64,000 bases of DNA, taken from NCBI GenBank assembly GCA_009767595.1, contig VSDK01008982.1, positions 7,967-71,966 on the forward strand. The letters are read 5' to 3'. The notes beneath the pieces are model-generated. The model saw nothing but the letters and a program-made list of their open reading frames with translations. It did no database searches and was not told the DNA's origin. Source of the stretch: Symbiodinium kawagutii. Its lineage: Eukaryota; Sar; Dinophyceae; Suessiales; Symbiodiniaceae. Below, one piece after another: positions 22,645 through 33,700 of the stretch (positions are counted from its first letter, which is position 1; each line of letters starts with the position of its first letter). The translations under genes and the position numbers were made by a program.

Positions 22645-22722
22645 GTGCGTGCGTTTGCGCGTATGTGTGTATGTGTGTATCTGCGTATGCCTGTATGCAT
22701 GTGTATATGTGTGTGTGTGTGT
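22645..22722. repeat. GT-rich microsatellite
   Basis: Alternating purine-pyrimidine sequence of the form (GTAT/GTGT)n, ending in about seven GT units. Confidence 0.8.
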
Positions 22723-23374
22723 AATTGTGGGCCAGAGTGCCCGGAATATTGAATCATGCAAATAGCGAAAAAAGCGAGGTCTGTGCATGTTCTTGCAAGC
22801 TTGGCGACCACATGTTTTTGTGAGAAAGCCCGTGTGCCCAGCCATTCGGTTGAGAAAGGTCTAGCTACACACAGGTTTGCCCATGTATGTGCAGCGAATC
22901 GCCAGCAGTGTCTGCAGCATCCCAAGCCCACCGTGCCAGGAGCCATAAAGGAGGACCGCCGCCAAGGCTGCGATAAAAGTGGTGTGAAAAAGGGCTACAG
23001 GTCAGCTTAGAAACTGCAAAGCGGGGACCTTGGATGTTCTTTATCCAGGAGAACTCTATATATTGATTCACGAAAAGATGGCGCCAAAACGACAATAACA
23101 TGTGGTGTTACATTGAAAATAGTCGAGGGGGGCAAGCGTGCGGGTCGTACACTGAGATGCGCAGTCCAGTCATAGTCCTATTTGATCCTATTTGCTCAGT
23201 TGTGGATTTCAGGCTATTTGTTTGAGGTAATCAATCAAAAAGCACTGAATGAATATGTCCCATTGGACATGCAGGTTTGATGATCTGAACTGAATGAACA
23301 GCTTGATGGAGGATTTTTGGATGAATACAAACCATTGAACATTGCATCATTGGCTGCATCATTCTGCTAAGATG

Positions 23375-23480
23375 GGGTAACCACTTTCGATGAGTAAACT
23401 GAACACGCACATATCTTCCGATTTCGGGGCAAGAGCAGACACGGTTGCGATAGCTATCCTGAACGCTCAGATGGCACCGC
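23375..23480 (+). repeat. partial extra copy of the left edge of the segmental duplication
   Basis: The sequence around 'cttccgatttcggggcaag...ttgcgatagctatcctgaacgctcagatggc' repeats, with differences, the block at 23,785-23,880 that leads into copy 2. It looks like a local tandem duplication of the boundary. Confidence 0.5.
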
Positions 23481-23841
23481 TGTGATACATGGATGGTTGG
23501 ACATCCAACCAGCTTGTATACAACGCAAGGTATTTTTCAAGGACCTATTGGCAACCGAAGGCTATCACTTCAAGAGCTACTACGCCGCTCACCCCACTGC
23601 ATTCAAGGGGTTGGCGTTCAAGCGGGGCTAGGTGACGCCAAATTGTGAACCTTGATGAGTGTGCATCCACTGAAAGAAAATGGCCAGTTGAAATATGCAC
23701 GCTATACAAGATGGATTGCCACCTTGGCGGGTAAGCGTTTATTGCTGTAAAGGCACCATTGAGCAGTTGATTCATTTGGCTACCTTTGATGAATACATTG
23801 AACAAATAGAATGCATCTTCTGATTTGGGGGCAATATGCTG

Positions 23842-26800
23842 TTGCGATTGCTGTCCTGAACCCTAAGATGGCGCCACCTCAATTGATGTAGAACAAGCTG
23901 CCAAAATGTGGGACTTTCGCATTTCTGCAGATGGCGGCAAGCTGACCTCCTGGTTAGGTTTTTCGTTAACAAACTTTGTGGGAGCCATCAAATTGATGCC
24001 ATCAGTTGGTGAAATTGTATACTGAGAGGAAACTTCTTTACAGGTGCAAAGTTCACAGAACACCGTGGCTTGGTTGTTCTCGACAACTACTTACTGGTTG
24101 CGCGGTCGCATGAATGAAGCTTTTGGCGTTCTGCAACACGCCTGCCCAGACAGTTCTTGGTTCAAGCGCCAGTGTGGACGACATGATAGAAGTGCAATAT
24201 TGGAAATATCCGCTGCGGTGGGTGCCTACGCGCCTAGAAGTCGAGTTCGCGCACCCGAGGGATCGTGCGTGGAGACCCAGCTTCCAAATCGGGCGCGCTT
24301 CACCATGGATTTGGTTTCTGTGGAAAATGTGGCGTCCAATATGGAAAACCAATCCGAAATCAACTTTTGAATTCATGGTTTGGTGCCATCTGTGTGAAAC
24401 CTGCCAATTTTTTTCTGTTTTGCAGACTTCCTGGGCAAGATGGGACAAGCAGATTGGGTGGAGAGAAAATATCACAAAAATCTTCGTGTGGTCGGGTTTG
24501 CAGCGCAATTGTTGGGTCCTTTCTATTCAAGAACGGTTAAGAAATGTTAAGAACAGTTGGACCTTTTGCGCAATTCTCGTTGGATCATTGTCTTCCCCCT
24601 TTGACGGAGGTATAAACTCTCTGTGCGCGTGGCAGGATTTCATTTTTGAGACCGTGGACCTTCCCAAGTGCTTCAACAATGTTCACCGCGTGGCCGGGAA
24701 ACCTGGGCGACTCTCCAGACGCGTACTGGTAGAGGAGATGCCTAGGATACAAGTGTAGGTGCCATGTCTTTGAGCGGATGTGTTACTCATGGTGGTAGGA
24801 GATGAACCGACAGGGAGACTTAATATCGCGCAGCCCAATAATTTTTGTGCTAGTAGTGCATGGCATTTTGACACTTTTTCAGAGCATTTTGACCCTTCAA
24901 GTTTCTGTTAAGTTGGACCTGATCTTGCTTTGAGATGTTGAATCCAATCCACTCTTTCTTTTAGCCACGCAGAGATGGTAGCCAATGATGGTGAATGGTC
25001 ACTTTCCCTGGCGTGTTCAACGTGTGCCACGCTGCAGGCAATGCAGGACAGGGAATCGTGGTGGAGGTTTTGGCAGGCGGGGTTTGATGCTTGAAGACAG
25101 TTGACATGCAAAAGGAAGGAAAATTTGTAGACTTGGAGGGGTTCCAAGCCATCGTCTTCACATTGCCCGTTGATGATTTTGGCATGACTTGGTCATGATC
25201 AGGAGAGGGAGAGGCATCAAAAAAACATTGGGATGCATCTAAAAAATGGGATGCATCAATGAACAATTGGGATGGATAAAGAAAAAATGCAAAGATCTAG
25301 GTGAAGGGAAAGCAAACAAGGAAGCAAGGAAGCAAAGAAGCAAGGAAACAAGGAAGCAAGGAAGCAAGGAAGCAAGGAAGCAAGGAAGCAAGGAAGCAAG
25401 CAACAAAGCAAGGAAGCAAACAAGGAAGCAAAGAAGCAAGGAAACAATGTAGCAAGCAAGCAAGGAAGCGAGGAAGCAAGGAAGCAAGGGAAGCAAGGAA
25501 GCAAGCAAGGAAGCAAGCAAGGAAGCAAGCAAGGAAGCAAGCAAGGAAGCAAGGAATCAAGGAAGCAAGGGGAGCAAGGAAGCAAGCAAGGAAGCAGGCC
25601 TTGCAAATACAGAAGGGAGAGGAGCAAAAAAAAATCAGAAGAGAGACATTGCCCCCTTTTCCTTCTGTTATACAAACTCGTTTTTTTTGATCCCTGGCAA
25701 TTTTTTTTCTTGATACCCTTCGTCTTCATAAATGTTGCTTTTCCTTTCTGTTTTGGGAACTCAATTTTTTTCTTGATGCATCCCAATTCTTTTTTGATCC
25801 TCCGTCCTCAATTTTTTTGGTTGCATCCCAATTTTGTTTTTTGATTTCTCTCTCATCAGGAGACGGGGCTTGAACTTTGTTGAGAGAGAGAGAGAGACAA
25901 TACTAGAAAATCACGCCTGGATGAGGCAAAATTTCATTTCCTTTGGGGCTTTGAGTTGTTGATTTCTGTGACCAACGAGTGAGTGAGGATTGATGTGGGG
26001 ATTGGGATTCCAGGGCCCATTGAATTTTTTCTTGACACCTCAAACGATGAATGTTTTGACGAATGACTGGTTGATTGATCGTTTCAAAACATTCCAAGAT
26101 TGCTGGCGTGGCCCGCGATAGAAACGAACTGCACAACTATTGCTCCCCAGAGTCTGCAGCAGTGAATTTGATAATGCAGATGCTTGAGATCAGAACTGCG
26201 TCGCGATTTTTTGAAACCAAATCCATTCAAATCTGCAATACTACCGCAGCTAGTCTTTATTCCCAGGAAGTCACCAATGAATTCTTTGGGACCAGGATGT
26301 CCAAGATACTGTGGTGGCGGTGGCATCGTGCTGTTGTACCTCCACCTTCAAAGAGGAGGAGGAGATCCATGTCTAGGCGTGCACGCGCACCATGGTGGCC
26401 GATTTTTTCAGAATTACTTTGTGCTGTTTTGTTGCTGATTTTGGGAATCCCTGATGGAGCGTGCCGTTGGTTTTTTCGGGTTGCATTGTACCAGTGCCTC
26501 CTTCAGCAAGCTGACCACGTAAGTTGAGCGCAGCGCAGGAAAACCGCCGACTGTCACTAAAACTGACCGTCACTTCCGAGTCATCCGAATCCCCATTAGT
26601 TTCATAGCAGATCTCATCACGTCCACGTCTTCGGGGTAGAGGTTCGGTCTGCTCCGGCCTGTCGACGCGTGGGAGAGCTGCGGAAAGTCCAGTTGGGACA
26701 GAGAACGCGACAATGGTGGTGATTCCCATGCATTGATGGTGAACTTGTGGTTGCACAAGTTTTGTATGGTGGGGCCTGAGAATGTTTGGGGGGTTGTGCT

Positions 26801-28915
26801 TAGGTGCCATTCCCAGGTCCTTGTTGTATCCTGCTGGTTTTGCTGGTCTCGTTGAGGGGGAGATTGATTGACTAGTGTCCACTAAGGGTGCATGGGGCGA
26901 TTCACTTTGACCCTTCGACCCTCCTCCAGAAGTGTATGTGCAGATTCCCTGCTCATGGCAGGCATCACCCCTGATTTTCTCATCCCTCATTTGTCAAAGC
27001 AGCAAGTCTATCCCCCAAGGTCCCGCTAACCCTCCCCTGTTTCCTGGACCTCCCAAAGACCCAATGCAGTACCCACCCAGCGAGACTCCCCAAAGGCCCT
27101 CCCAAATTGTCTCCTTCCTCCCCCTTCAAAGGTAGTTAGGGTCATCATCATGTTGAACCATCACCAAGCCCTGGAAACAGGTTGAACTTCCTGTCCAGGC
27201 GGCCATGTGGAGATCCCTGTGATCGCCATGAGTCCTCAGAGCCTGGAGCAGGTCACGAAGTATACACACTGAGGTGCCTCGGCCACGTTTTCAGCTGGTC
27301 AAGCCTGCAAGGGGTGTTGGCTTTGGGCAACGTTGGGACTAATGACAAATGGTGTCATGATGTGTCACAATGTGTCACCATTTCATTGCTTTCCACAGAT
27401 GAGATTCAGTCATAGCTCGACCAATTTGGTTTCGAGCGCCTGTCAGTTCCTGCACTTGTTTACAGTTGCTCAACCAATCAGTGGGCTGAGCACCGATATT
27501 CTGTACACCGCAGATGTGTTATCAGTTTATAGTTAGCCATGATTCAATTTCGAAACATGTACCAAATTGCACTCTACTGATGTGACTCAACAACTGTAAA
27601 TGTTGCTATTGTCATCACCGCCGCACCAATAAAAGTTGACTATAGCCTGCAGCCATGACACTAAAGACATTCATCATCTCTCTTTTCATGATCTTTGTCT
27701 TCAGACTATTCTCCATGCATGTCGTCAGTGCCTAGCAAGTCGACGAGCATTGCCTAGACTTCAAAATGGAGCTGGAAGAGAAATTCGCGACCACCTTTCT
27801 GCGCTTTGGAATGTTTGCGCCCATAGCTACGGCGTCTTGGAATGAAGAACATAATCTGATTAGTCTTCGTATTGAGTTTGGATGTGAGTCATGCCACCAA
27901 CTCTGAGAAATCTATATGGAAATGTAGGCCGGCGAACATTCAGCAGCTGCTCACACATTCTGCGATCATTCTAGGATGCACATAGCAGTACAGCGCTTTG
28001 ACGGAAAAACAGATTTCATTTCGCTGTCGAAAACCAGTGTATCTGTTAAGCAAGGATTCGGCTGGCAACCAAGGCTTGTACGGGTGAATGGATACCGTGT
28101 TGGGGTGGTGATTCTGGTGGACTTGGGATCCTGGTCCAGTCTCTTTGGATCCTCTGCTGAAAGAGATGAGCTGTGACATGTCTCAACACTCTGCCTTTGT
28201 AGAAATTCCAGAGGAGAAAGAAATCCTCCTGCACAGGTGAAGGATTTCTTAGGATTTCTGCCAGAGTCTTTCTTTGCATCCACATCTAGAAAAAGTTCAA
28301 AACGGTTGCCGGGGAGCCTTGTCATTACCAGTTGAACACGAGGGAGAGCGGCCGCGAGTGAATGAAGTCTTGACAGATTTTAGATCGCCGGTGGAAAACA
28401 ATCTGGGGATGCCCTTCCACAACTGGTCCCAAGGAAGAGCTGACCGTGTGGACCGCGGGCCCACAGTGAGCTGCCCCCGTCGGATACAGGTTGGAAACAT
28501 TTTCAGAGGTTGCCTTTTGTATGGCTCCTCTGTTTGGTATGCAAGATATGGCAAGATCATGATCCGTTCAATCCTAGATACCAAATGGCAAATGGAAGCT
28601 TCATCAAAAATGGAGTGTAATTACAGCAAGTGGGATCATATATGATGATATGGACCACTGTGTGCACTCCTTGCTGTGGTCTTAGAGCCCATCCTTGTCC
28701 CATGGTGCTTTGGAGTTGCAGTGAAGGCCACTATCATAGTCAGCACAGCTGCTCATCCCTGTAGGTGCACAATTTGCTCTGAAACTTCCAGTGGGCAGAC
28801 CAGGAGACCGAAAGGCCAGCCCGTGTTGGGACAGTCGAAGATAAAGTGATGACAGATATCTGGTTGATCGATGTTACTAGTTCACCTACTCACTGCAGTT
28901 GTGCTTCATTGTTGG
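23842..28915 (+). repeat. segmental duplication, copy 2
   Basis: Direct-orientation partner of 878-5,310, diverged by substitutions and indels throughout. It has an expanded minisatellite region (25,250-25,900) where copy 1 has about 90 bp, and an extra block near 27,110-27,325. It lacks the 230-bp GCGTAAG insertion. It ends about 107 bp before the ATG of the ubiquitin-deiodinase gene, whereas copy 1 is followed by non-coding DNA, so the duplicated unit did not include that gene. Confidence 0.8.
25311..25597. repeat. GGAAGCAA minisatellite
   Basis: About 35 imperfect copies of the 8-mer GGAAGCAA and 4-bp shortened versions. It gives open frames in several phases on both strands (Lys/Gln/Ser-rich or Leu/Pro/Cys-rich), which are artefacts of the repeat. 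Confidence 0.9.
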
Positions 28916-29021
28916 TTCCGGTCTTATCCGCAGTTCAACCTTGTCAGAATAGTCACCAAGTGCGCAGTCTCTGCTCAGAGGTCAACAAAGCTTGTCCCAC
29001 AAAACGATCGATCGCATCGCC

Positions 29022-30683
29022 ATGGTTTCTTTGGACGTTGAAACATTGCGAGTTTCGCTGCAGAACAAAAGCTTTGGTGCCAAGGAACAGGCTTTGCTGA
29101 GGATGATTCAGCAGGCCGAGGCCATCCAGCTTCAGCAGAAGGCCATGCTGGCAACAGCGAAAGAAATTGCAGGGACTTTCGAGGTGAACGTGGGTCCCTT
29201 CTCTGTGGAAGCAACCGCTTTTGACACGGTTGGGTTCCTCGCAAGTCAATTAGCAAACAAGCTTGGAGAGTCTGAATCATTCAGCATCACCAGGCAAGGC
29301 CAGGAACTACCGAAAGAGGCGACTCTTTCTTCTCTTGGCATCTCAAATGCATCACGCAACTCAGGGCTTGATATTGTTTCGCCATTCTTTTTCGTCTACG
29401 TCAGAGCGCTGACAGGCCGAACTTTGACTGTCCCTGTCAGGGGAATCACCTCTGTAGATGAAATGAAGTGCAAGATTCAGAAAATGGAAGGACACCCTCC
29501 AGACCAGCAGCGTCTCATTTTTGCTGGAAAGCAACTTGAGGACGGACGGACCTTGGAAGCGTATGACATTCAAAAGGAGTCTGTGTTGCATTTAGTGCTT
29601 CGTTTGAGAGGAGGCATGTATGATCCAATCTCTGGACGGTCTGGCTTTGAAGTGCTGTCAGACAAAATTGTATTTAGAGATGGAAATTCATTGAATTTGG
29701 ATGGAACTCTTGAAAGCCTTCGGGGCTATTCCTCTCAAGACGAGCTGCTAAGTGCTCTGGAGTCAGACCGGATAGAGTATCTCTTTGAGCGTTTGAAGGA
29801 GGTGCAGAGTTCAGGTGAAAAGGCAGGCGAAGAGGCATCCGTTTGGATGTCCAGGGCAGCATTGAATTCTATGCCTTGAGACCCTGGAAAGGGCCCTGAG
29901 CTTTACCATGCCTTGCTTGAAAAGATGCTCCGCCGTCAAGAGAAGTTACGTTTTGCTCCTGAGACCCTTGAGCGCATGGAAGCTCGTACGGCTTCAGGTG
30001 GAGAGTGGCTCGATGTGGTACGTGACATGCAGCGTGAGGTTGCCCTGGACAATGGCTTCAGATCTGCAGTTGGCATTGAGACTGCTGTGAGACGCATGCA
30101 GACAGCGCACACAACCGTCCCAGAGTTTGTCAAGTTATCGGTATATGCACGTGCAAATCTTGCAGAAGTGGGCACGTTGCAGCCAGGCCAGGCATTTCCA
30201 AATGTGCCTTTGGTAGGTTTGGATGGAAATGAGTCCATGCTCACAGATTGGTGTGGAGATCTCACAGTTGTGTGTGCTGGCTCTTGGACCTGACCTCCAT
30301 TCCGTGCTGCCATCCATGTGTTGAATGACTTAAGCGCCAGGAGATTTCATCAGAAACAGGTTCGCTTCTTGTGTGTTTACATCCGTGAAGCCCATGCCAC
30401 AGACGTATGGCCCATTGATGGACCAAAGGTATGGGAACCTCAAAGCACATCACAACGGGTGCAGACAGCGAGACAATTCCAGCGGAGCTGCCATCTCTCA
30501 TGGCCCATGGCGGTTGATGGTATCGAGGATGCTTTTCTCCACCATTTCGCGCCATGGCCGTTTCGATTCTACGTCTTCCGAGGAAATCTTCTGGAGTTCA
30601 AGTCTGCACCTGTGGATGGGAGGCACAGGATTGATGAGATCGAGGAAGCTTTGCGAGCTTTTGAACAGGAGCTCAAAGCGTGA
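29022..30683 (+). CDS. ubiquitin-deiodinase fusion selenoprotein with two in-frame UGA codons (553 residues)
   Basis: The ATG at 29,022 has a 'gccATGg' context. One frame runs to the TGA at 30,681, broken only by TGA at 29,877 (residue 286) and 30,291 (residue 424). Residues about 52-120 look like a degenerate ubiquitin-like fold. Residues about 123-198 are a near-canonical ubiquitin ([20 protein letters not shown] core, LRLRGG end) followed by Met, a potential deubiquitinase cleavage point. A helical region follows, then a thioredoxin-like iodothyronine deiodinase domain: [26 protein letters not shown], and [17 protein letters not shown]. The second UGA lies where deiodinases carry selenocysteine. 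The first has no known counterpart that I can name. The gene has no intron. The substrate is unknown: deiodinase-like proteins in protists are not proven to act on iodothyronines. Reading it as two pseudogene fragments is less likely because the frame and homology continue across both UGAs. Confidence 0.85.
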
Positions 30684-30705
30684 GGGGAGCAGGGGAGCAT
30701 CAGGT

Positions 30706-30788
30706 AAGAGCACAAAGTGCGAATGATGTCAGTGGTTTGGCCTGGCATTGCAGGTGCAGCCACAGACGGATAGACACAAACAGTGCTT
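30706..30788 (+). promoter_or_regulatory. candidate SECIS element in the 3' UTR
   Basis: About 40 bases after the stop, ATGAT (30,723-30,727) and GGAT (30,768-30,771) could form the tandem G-A quartet of a SECIS. They are stacked on a helix GTC-A-GTGG / CCAC-A-GAC (one A-A mismatch), and a lower stem AGAGCAC / GTGCTTT lies outside. The apical part (CCTG/CAGG with a GCATTG loop) lacks the usual unpaired AA; a CC pair lies at about the right distance but could be base-paired. It is therefore an imperfect candidate, made plausible mainly by its location. Confidence 0.35.
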
Positions 30789-33700
30789 TCATCCTGGACA
30801 TTGCAGGGTTATTGTTGCAGAGTCCCAACTCAGTGCAGCCAGAGTTTGGGAGTCTGAAAAGCAGACGAAATCAGGCAGTACATGTTGCAGAAGCGCTTTG
30901 TCTGAGTCACAGCTGAGCAAAAGTCGGAGCTTGGGTCTGAAAAGGAGATAAAATTAGCCAGCATTTTTTTTGGCCAACTGCATCATGTGCCAAGTTCATC
31001 ATAGCTTTCGAATCACATTTGGAAGTTTTATCCAAACTTGGTGCACCCGCGCAATGGTAAGGTCTTCCATAGCTTGTAAAGAAACACTTGTCATTTTGAG
31101 TTTTTGTTTTTTAGATTGTTCGGATTTGTTTTTGAATCCAATCTGATTGCTCCTCCAGAAGCCGGTCTGTGAACACGATCCCCATCTTGATGATTTGAGA
31201 TGCAAGTAGAACGAGCTGGTGATCTTGCTCATCGAAATGCCCTGACAAAGATTACCTTGAGCTTTGACTTATAAAGACGATAGCTTTGGCCTAAAGAAGG
31301 TTTTGTTGATTTGAGCCATGACAACAATTGAATTTGCAGTCCACTATCGTGAGCCGTGCCGCAAGTTGTTTTTTGGGGACATATCAAAGGAACTCCGGTG
31401 TTGGTGCCAGTGCCGTCCTGGGATTTGCCTTCTGAAAGGGACAGGTGCACCACCATAGGTTGCTGCCGTAGAGGGTTTTGCCGTGCGTGAGGGTGCCTGC
31501 TGCCCTGTGTGTTGTGCGGAATTTGCGCTCCGGACGACTGCTAGCATGGGTGCTGTCCATGTTTGCCCTGTGGCCGGAACACACCAAGTGTCAATCCTGA
31601 AACTTTTCCTGCTATCTGGGTTCTGTGAGTCTGTGAGTCTAGCGCAATTCTATGCCAGTTTGTACTTTCCATGCGCACTTGGATCCGAATGAAAACTCTT
31701 CGTTTCCAAGCCTTGTATCGCCAGGGCCTGCATTGGTGTGCCAAACATGTCATAGCAGATGATGATCTCTCCACTGGTTTTCCGTCGCTTGCAACCTGTG
31801 TCCTGAATGTTAATCGGCGCTGCGTGGGATTCTGAACTGTTTGCCAATTCGATACAATTTGCACATTTTTTCATGGGTGTTTTGTTTGCTCTCTGCCTCA
31901 AAGCGGTAAATTCCCCAACCACAAATAGGATTTGTCCCAAAATGGTGTACCCCAAAAACTGGTGATTTCTTGAATGAATAGTGGCAATTTTTGGATGGTT
32001 AGTACTGTAGTACCACCATTTATGGACCCCACAGAGGTTCGACACAGCGCTGTCCAGACACAGCCTCGCCAGGCTGCGACGCTGTCTGCAGTGCTGATCC
32101 AGTGCACTTTTGCTGGAGGCAACGTGGTGCAGCGGCTGCAGCGGTTGAAAAGATGTTGCCGCTTTTCACCACAGATTGCAACTTGGTGTTGATGAAGGTC
32201 AGGTATTGCGATGACACAAGACATTGCTTCTGCTTGTGTCAGCAAAACGTTTGCCAGTTTGGATTGCAGTCATTTGAGCTGTTCTCGAACAGAAGAAATG
32301 CAGGTTTGATGGCACAAGGTGAAGCAGAACGGTCAAAAGACACCAATGACAATAAGTTGTGCCTGCAGGTTTCCAAGCAAAATCTGTTTATTTTAGTTAT
32401 TTGCAAGATGGGAAATCAATTGGGTCAACTCTTACAAAGCAGGACAGCCGCCAGGTCAGTGCGTAAACTCCAGAAAATTGGTCCCCTTAGATGTACGTAG
32501 ATCGCATGATTATCATCGTTCTGCCCTGGAACCTCGAAAACCCGGGAACTTGTCAATAAATCTGCACGGAGGTAGAAGAGCTTCACGTAGGCTCCACATA
32601 CAAAGTGTCATGCTGTTGGGGGTAACACTTGAGTTTATTTTGGGCGGAAATCATGCCACACCACTAGCCGCCAAGGTATAATAATTGGCACCTGCCCCAA
32701 GTGTCCTAGCAATGCTTAACATTTTGAAGGTATCCATCATACTATCCGCATAAGCAATACTTCACGGATTTTGCTATGCTCGTCTATCCTTGAACTCGCT
32801 TTCATGGGGACGCAATGCGTTGCCAAGCCTTCCAGCGTCAAGGCGGGAAGAATTGGTTGCGATTGACAGGTGAAGTTGGTGCTTGCAGCAAAAATTCAAA
32901 TCTTAAGCATTGAAAACTATCATTGATGGTGACAGCATGTTATAAACAACCACTAGCTTTGGGACATTTTGGGACCATATTTTGTTCTTAAGTCTTGATG
33001 TTATTCCATGGTGTGATACCCCGACCAATCTTGTCATTCTGGTACCCACCTCAATTGTGGCAAATGATTCGATGGTTCTTCACTCGTTCCCTGTCAAGGC
33101 TTGCAATGTGTGTCCTGTCTCTTGATCGCTGCCATGGCTACGACGTGGGATTCTGAACACGCAAGGAACTGGGTTGGTGGAGACGAACTTCTTTCAAGGA
33201 GCATTTTGTAAAAGGGCATTTTGTTTTGCCGGGTCCGATACACAGAAAAGGGAGGCTTTCTGCACACGAAAAAGTGAATGAAGCATCTCACGGAACATGG
33301 AAGACCGGTTGGTGGTTTGAAACAACTCATAATACCATTTAAGGTTTGTTGGTTGGGTTTTAAAGACATTGTCGATCCCTATTACTTGGGATGGTTGGTT
33401 GATTAACCAACATATTTTTTGGTTTGTTTAAGAACACTAACCGGAATGCTTCATCACTTAACAATCCTTTACCATCCTTAACCAACCATATTCTTTTTTG
33501 GAAATCCTGGCGCGCGAATCGAGGAGGACCTTCGTTCCGCCCAATCTCAGTCGGGAGACGTTGAGGGTGCGTGGGGAGCCTGGGACTCGTGAGGAATCCA
33601 AGGGTTGTCGCTGAGTCAGACTGCTTGGCATAGCGATCATTCCAATTGATCCGTAGTAGTGGGAATAGTAGTCATGATAGGGGTCATGATAGCAGTCATA

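Larger units (their letters stand above)
18278..23841. other. intergenic region, no gene recognised
   Basis: Only short open frames without recognisable domains, in several frames at once. A cysteine-rich frame at 20,689-21,081 and a basic frame at 18,582-18,896 stand out slightly but carry no family motif. It contains a GT-rich tract and a short duplicated block just before the second segmental copy. Confidence 0.4.

Noticed and set aside
24114-24758. 214-codon frame in copy 2 of the segmental duplication
   Set aside because: The matching frame in copy 1 is interrupted, other frames and the minus strand are equally open, and no domain is recognisable.
25239-25786. Leu/Pro/Cys-rich and Lys/Gln-rich frames
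   Set aside because: Produced by the GGAAGCAA minisatellite; several frames on both strands are open at once.
29913-30293. A separate small protein between the two UGA codons
   Set aside because: It shares the frame with both neighbours and ends inside the deiodinase motif, so it is better read as the middle of one selenoprotein.
30880-30960. Alternative SECIS around 'ctgagtcacagctgagcaaaa'
   Set aside because: An AAAA loop and TGA are present, but the flanking arms do not pair well enough to form the required helix.
33509-33600. GC-rich island that could be an exon
   Set aside because: Open on both strands and no acceptor AG lies in the roughly 70 bases upstream on the plus strand.
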